This document shows, piece by piece, positions 6,095-8,898 of a stretch of DNA of 8,898 nt; positions within the stretch are counted from its first letter, which is position 1, and each line of letters starts with the position of its first letter. A program made the translations under genes and the position numbers. Under the pieces are notes generated by a model that made no database searches, had not been told where the DNA came from, and worked only from the letters and a program-made list of their open reading frames with translations. The DNA comes from Wolbachia endosymbiont of Cylisticus convexus (lineage in GTDB: Bacteria > Pseudomonadota > Alphaproteobacteria > Rickettsiales > Anaplasmataceae), in the NCBI RefSeq assembly GCF_003344345.1, contig NZ_QPIP01000086.1, positions 1-8,898 of the forward strand. The letters are read 5' to 3'.

Positions 6095-7581
6095 CTACTA
6101 GTAATTGGTTCTAACTCAACATCATTAACAGTAGAGCTTACTTCTCTACACTCATCCAACTCCATAAACATCTTTTTCTGAAATTCGTTCTCTATATATC
6201 TTTTGCTCATCTCACTCATGATTATTGCTATAACAAGTGCAATTATCCCTGTTATTGTTGCAAAAATGATCGCACTGCTTATTGTTGTTGTTATTAACCC
6301 TATATATACTGCTACTGCTATTGCGCTGACTGTGATATAGATGCAGATAATATTATTATGTTTTTTCATCCTTTTATCTGCTATTTCTCTCTGTGCTGTA
6401 TATTTATTATGAAGGGTCGGAAAATTAACAACGGTATCTCTGCAGAGAAATGCCCCACTTTTTTCAGTAAACAAAACTTTAAGTAACTCTAGATTGTTTG
6501 ACTTGATTGCTAAATGCAAAACAGGTATATAATTTACTCCTTTTTTCAGCAATAACTTTACTACATGTAAATGCCCTTTTTCTGCAGCAAGGTAAATCGG
6601 TGATAGACCTTTATTATTTGAAATATCAATATCAATTTCTTCTTTTAAGATAGACTCTACAAGCCCAATTTCTCCTTTTTGTGCAGCTAAATGCAATAGA
6701 CTATTCTTTTCAGAGCCGTATTTACTACTCATCAAAGCCTTCTTTATCTCAGGTCTATTTTCAGCGTAATCAAATGGTGTCTTGCCCCTATCGTCTTTTA
6801 CCAATGGATCTATATCTTCTCGAGTTAGTAAAACTTCTATTGTTTTCAGCCTTTCAGCGTAATGTAGTGGTGTTTTATTTTCGTAGTCTTGCAAATTTAC
6901 TTGAGCATTAGGCTCCTTTATTAAGCATTTGAGGATATCAAGACATAAGTCTCTTTCATCGTAATTAGTATTACTTACAGCTATATGAACAGGTGACAAT
7001 TTCATTGAGTTTTGTCCCATGCGCGTGCTACTTACATCTGCTCCAAGCTTTAGCAGTAACTTTACTATTTCCAATTTTTTGTTATTAACTGCATAGTGCA
7101 TTGGTGTCTGATTTCGTGCATCAAAGACATCTATTTCAGCATTTCCTTCTTTCACTAAAATCTTTATAACTTCTACATGTCCTATACCTGCTGCTAGATG
7201 TAATGGTGTATGATGCAGAGCATTTCGTACATTAACGTCAATACCTTTTCTGATCAAATATCTAACTGCATTAACTTCACCTATCATTGCAGCTAAATGA
7301 AGTAAGCTATCTTGCTCTGATCCGTATTTATTGTTGATTAGCGCTTGCAATATTTCCGCTTTTTTCCCTTCTTTGGCGTAATCAAGAGATGTTTTACCTT
7401 CATTATCTTCCACAAAAGGATTAATATTCTTCTTTGTGAGTAACAAATCCACCATGCTTAATTCGTCAAACTCTATAGCGCAATGTAGTGGGGTTTTTCC
7501 GTTTAACCCTCTGACATTTACATCTAATCCAGGTTGATTAATGAGGCACTTTATTAATTCTAAACTTAAGTTAGCAGCCAT
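6082..7581 (-). CDS. Ankyrin-repeat protein with two C-terminal transmembrane segments
   Basis: This is a protein-protein interaction scaffold of the kind abundant in Wolbachia and WO phages; the partner is unknown. Residues 1-375 hold about ten ankyrin repeats, recognisable by GKTPLHCA, SLLHLAA, HTPLHLAAGIGHVEVIKIL, QTPMHYAVNNKKLEIVKLLL, KLSPVHIAV, NKTPLHYA, GKTPFDYA, GLSPIYLAAEKGHLHVVKLLL and PVLHLAI. A module of about 85-90 residues occurs twice (about 9-98 and 216-300), each ending in KYGSE-two residues-SLLHLAA. Residues 410-455 form two adjacent hydrophobic segments, followed by a charged tail of 44 residues. No signal peptide is evident, so a tail-anchored hairpin with cytosolic repeats is likely. 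The ATG comes three bases after the small-terminase stop and lacks a Shine-Dalgarno, implying reinitiation. Its stop overlaps the terminase ATG at 6085. It is an extra gene in a conserved packaging pair and is probably cargo. Confidence 0.93.
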   Translation of the reverse strand: MAANLSLELIKCLINQPGLDVNVRGLNGKTPLHCAIEFDELSMVDLLLTKKNINPFVEDNEGKTSLDYAKEGKKAEILQALINNKYGSEQDSLLHLAAMIGEVNAVRYLIRKGIDVNVRNALHHTPLHLAAGIGHVEVIKILVKEGNAEIDVFDARNQTPMHYAVNNKKLEIVKLLLKLGADVSSTRMGQNSMKLSPVHIAVSNTNYDERDLCLDILKCLIKEPNAQVNLQDYENKTPLHYAERLKTIEVLLTREDIDPLVKDDRGKTPFDYAENRPEIKKALMSSKYGSEKNSLLHLAAQKGEIGLVESILKEEIDIDISNNKGLSPIYLAAEKGHLHVVKLLLKKGVNYIPVLHLAIKSNNLELLKVLFTEKSGAFLCRDTVVNFPTLHNKYTAQREIADKRMKKHNNIICIYITVSAIAVAVYIGLITTTISSAIIFATITGIIALVIAIIMSEMSKRYIENEFQKKMFMELDECREVSSTVNDVELEPITSRCRQ

Positions 7582-7584
7582 TAT

Positions 7585-8049
7585 TTAAAATTTTATGTTA
7601 GATAATTCTTCAAGCGAGTTTGTAATCTCCTCAGTGAGCGTCTTATGAATCTTTTCAGTGTCACTCAGTGATGCAAGCAGCGCTGAAACTCTATTTGGAA
7701 TATTAAGCAAATTATTACGAACAACTCTTGCTATGTTAAATGCTTCAGTTTTTACCTCTTCAATTGACACAAATTTGCCTATTTCAGCTTTCACTTTAGC
7801 TTCCAAAAGTTTACCACGCTCCGTTTCATTTTTTATTCGCGTTTTTAGCAATATCGTTGAAAGTTTTTCCCCGCTCTCTTTTCTTCTCAGTGGCTGATTT
7901 GGATCTCTTATTGCTGCTACCGCTTCATTTGCTTGTTCTCGGTCAATGAGTCCATCTTTGAGTTCAACGATTCCTTTCTTTACCAAAGAACAGACATATT
8001 GCCTCGAAAACCCTTTTTTCCTTGCCCATTCTGCTTGCGTTATTTTCAC
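7585..8049 (-). CDS. Small terminase subunit (Nu1-like DNA packaging protein)
   Basis: This is the DNA-recognition subunit of terminase, which binds the packaging site and loads the large subunit. The 154-residue protein starts with a winged-helix/MerR-like helix-turn-helix (ITQAEWARKKGFSRQYVCSLVKKGIVEL, residues 3-30). A basic charged linker with a predicted coiled helix follows (about 55-92, NETERGKLLEAKVKAEIG), then the family signature AFNIARVVRNNLLNIPNRVSALLA (103-126) and a short acidic helix. Lambda Nu1 is 181 residues. The start codon is GTG, chosen because GGAG lies eight bases upstream (8061-8058) and the HTH begins at once. The stop is three bases before the ankyrin gene. The partner, large terminase, is displaced downstream by that gene. 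Confidence 0.82.
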   Translation of the reverse strand: MKITQAEWARKKGFSRQYVCSLVKKGIVELKDGLIDREQANEAVAAIRDPNQPLRRKESGEKLSTILLKTRIKNETERGKLLEAKVKAEIGKFVSIEEVKTEAFNIARVVRNNLLNIPNRVSALLASLSDTEKIHKTLTEEITNSLEELSNIKF

Positions 8050-8065
8050 CTTTTTTTCTCCTTTT

Positions 8066-8179
8066 TTAGCACTGCTCAGCTATAATTTCGTAAGTAGTTA
8101 ACATTTGAAATATGTCTAACGCTAAAGAAGGCCTGGGGTCAGGACCACCAAACCCGCCAGCCTGGCCAAAAGGACCCAC
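8066..8179 (-). CDS. Possible small Gly/Pro-rich protein, unknown function
   Basis: A 37-codon frame starts with GTG at 8179, six bases after the RuvC-like gene and in the same frame. It reads GPFGQAGGFGGPDPRPS, then a hydrophobic, likely helical end (LALDIFQMLTTYEIIAEQC). It fills the gap to the terminase Shine-Dalgarno almost exactly. The stretch is much richer in G and C than its surroundings, which fits selection for Gly and Pro codons in an AT-rich genome. No Shine-Dalgarno is seen, so it would need reinitiation after the RuvC stop or readthrough of it. I do not recognise a family. It could equally be an untranslated spacer; the plus strand is also open here. Confidence 0.35.
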   Translation of the reverse strand: MGPFGQAGGFGGPDPRPSLALDIFQMLTTYEIIAEQC

Positions 8180-8182
8180 TTT

Positions 8183-8653
8183 TTATGATATTTCCAACGT
8201 ATTAAAATCTTTACTAAAATTCATAACATAGAACATTAATGCTAAAGAATCTGCTTCATTATCATCTGTTGGACAAAAACCCTTTTCCTGCACTGCTTCA
8301 ATTACATCAGCTTTACTTGCATTGCCCTTGCCAGTTATAAAACGTTTAATAGTCTTAACCGAAACACCTTGATAGGGAATATTACTTTCTTCGCACCAAG
8401 CAGAAAGGTGTGCTAAAAACCCTCCATAGATATGTGCAGCATCAGTTCCTAGATGTCTTCTCACTTCTTCAAAGTACACAACTTCAATACCTGGAAATTT
8501 ATACTTAAGTGCATTAAGCCAATTACGAAAGTTTAAAAACTGCACTCCACCACCACTAAACCTGCTAACATGAAAACTCTTACTTCCACTTTGTACTATT
8601 CCATCATGTAAAATAGTCCAACCAGTTTGTTTACCAAGATCCAGTGTGAGCAT
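8183..8653 (-). CDS. RuvC-like Holliday-junction resolvase
   Basis: This is a structure-specific endonuclease of the RNase H fold. In phages with this gene it resolves branched replication or recombination intermediates so that terminase can package linear concatemers. The 156 residues carry the RuvC catalytic pattern: LDLGKQTGW (Asp5), VVYFEEV (Glu62/63), a basic region KTIKRFITGKGNASKADVIEAV (100-121) like the RuvC KxxVxGxGxAxKxxV segment, and DDNEADSLAL (Asp131, Asp135). In E. coli RuvC the last acidic pair is DxxD; here the first position appears as Asn132 beside Asp131. The length is close to RuvC (about 173). The ATG follows AAAGGAA very closely (spacer of one to two bases), but a later start would remove Asp5, so this start is retained. 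It is the first clear gene of the cluster. Confidence 0.85.
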   Translation of the reverse strand: MLTLDLGKQTGWTILHDGIVQSGSKSFHVSRFSGGGVQFLNFRNWLNALKYKFPGIEVVYFEEVRRHLGTDAAHIYGGFLAHLSAWCEESNIPYQGVSVKTIKRFITGKGNASKADVIEAVQEKGFCPTDDNEADSLALMFYVMNFSKDFNTLEIS

Positions 8654-8679
8654 TTCCTTTCAATTGTTGTGTACATATA

Positions 8680-8708
8680 TATACAAGATTTGAAAAATTT
8701 TCGTCCAA
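8680..8708 (-). promoter_or_regulatory. Candidate sigma70-type promoter for the packaging/head operon
   Basis: On the minus strand a -35-like TTGGAC (8708-8703) is followed after 17 bases by TGTATA (8685-8680), within an alternating TATATATA tract. Initiation would fall near 8673, about 20 bases upstream of the RuvC-like ATG. The spacing is ideal, but the region is so AT-rich that chance matches are common, and the reading frame of a possible upstream gene end runs through it. Confidence 0.3.
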
Positions 8709-8756
8709 AAAATCTTCAATTTTTGAAAAATTTTTTATAATTCTCGAATTTGAAAA
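8689..8756. repeat. Direct repeats of TTTGAAAAATTTT upstream of the resolvase gene
   Basis: Plus-strand copies of TTTGAAAAATTTT lie at 8689-8701 and 8722-8734, 33 bases apart, with a partial third copy (TTTGAAAA) at 8749-8756. The first two flank the candidate -35 element, about three helical turns apart, an arrangement that could serve a regulator. An alternative is that they are coding repeats: in one minus-strand frame they encode KNFSK and ENFSN. Confidence 0.35.
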
Positions 8757-8821
8757 CCTTACTTATCCTAAACATGATTTTTCTACTTCTAGAGGTTTTT
8801 TTATTATTCTACTTTTATATG

Positions 8822-8857
8822 TTTTTATATATGTGTATATTTTTATATATGTATTAT
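8822..8857. repeat. Imperfect 18-bp tandem repeat in an A/T-only tract
   Basis: Two 18-base units start at 8822 (TTTTTATATATGTGTATA) and 8840 (TTTTTATATATGTATTAT). They are followed by an almost pure TA tract to about 8875. The tract is probably easily melted and prone to slippage. No gene is visible in 8654-8898 beyond the weak frames discussed under findings. Confidence 0.6.
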
Positions 8858-8898
8858 ATATATATATTATATATAAGGGTTTTAGGAAGCTAGAATCC

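Noticed and set aside
8111..8230. Plus-strand 39-codon frame beginning MSNAKEGLGSGPPNPPAW
   Set aside because: It runs against the operon, overlaps the resolvase 3' end and has no ribosome binding site. The minus-strand frame over the same GC-rich island fits the context better, though neither is proven.
8780..8812. Possible terminator: CTTCTAGAGG followed by a T run (plus strand)
   Set aside because: The potential stem is only a few base pairs with a mismatch and no stable loop, so it cannot support a Rho-independent terminator.
1..8898. CRISPR array, tRNA or rRNA genes, phage attachment site
   Set aside because: No regularly spaced repeats with unique spacers, no tRNA-like cloverleaf and no rRNA sequence were seen on either strand, and no integrase or duplicated attachment core is present in the window.

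Overview
The window looks like part of a temperate phage of the WO type, integrated in a Wolbachia (Alphaproteobacteria, Rickettsiales) chromosome. The DNA is strongly AT-rich. A lambda-like packaging and head gene cluster is combined with a phage-borne ankyrin-repeat gene and a bacterial group II intron, a combination typical of Wolbachia. The host assignment comes from gene content and recognised protein families, not from a database search. Every gene I accept is on the minus strand, so transcription runs from high to low coordinates, and no transcription terminator is visible.

In transcription order: (1) 8654-8898 is an AT-rich leader with tandem and direct repeats and one candidate sigma70-type promoter. 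(2) 8183-8653 is a RuvC-like Holliday-junction resolvase. (3) 8066-8179 is a possible 37-residue Gly/Pro-rich protein. (4) 7585-8049 is a Nu1-like small terminase subunit with a GTG start. (5) 6082-7581 is a 499-residue ankyrin-repeat protein with two C-terminal membrane segments. (6) 4281-6094 is the large terminase subunit (gpA family), broken by a one-base deletion in a homopolymer. (7) 4045-4269 is gpW, the head-completion protein. (8) 2617-4044 is the portal protein. (9) 1514-2620 is an S49-type head maturation protease with a likely nested scaffold start at 1843. (10) 1081-1455 is the decoration protein gpD. (11) An AGGAGG-ATG-C sequence follows at 1043-1057, where the major capsid gene should begin. 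A group II intron starts immediately after it at 1042 and runs off the left edge; its reverse transcriptase/maturase ORF is frameshifted.

Apart from the ankyrin gene and the intron, this is the lambda order Nu1-A-W-B-C(Nu3)-D-(E). The genes abut or overlap by a few bases (TAGATG, ATGA, TAA-3 nt-ATG), which indicates one translationally coupled late operon. The terminase subunits would cut and pump concatemeric DNA through the portal; gpW would seal the portal vertex; the protease and its nested scaffold would shape the prohead; and gpD would stabilise the expanded capsid. Two lesions bear on viability. The large terminase is frameshifted, and the capsid gene appears to be interrupted by an intron whose own maturase is frameshifted. 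If both are real, this prophage probably cannot package its own DNA without help. Both are single-base losses in A/T runs, so sequencing error must be excluded first.
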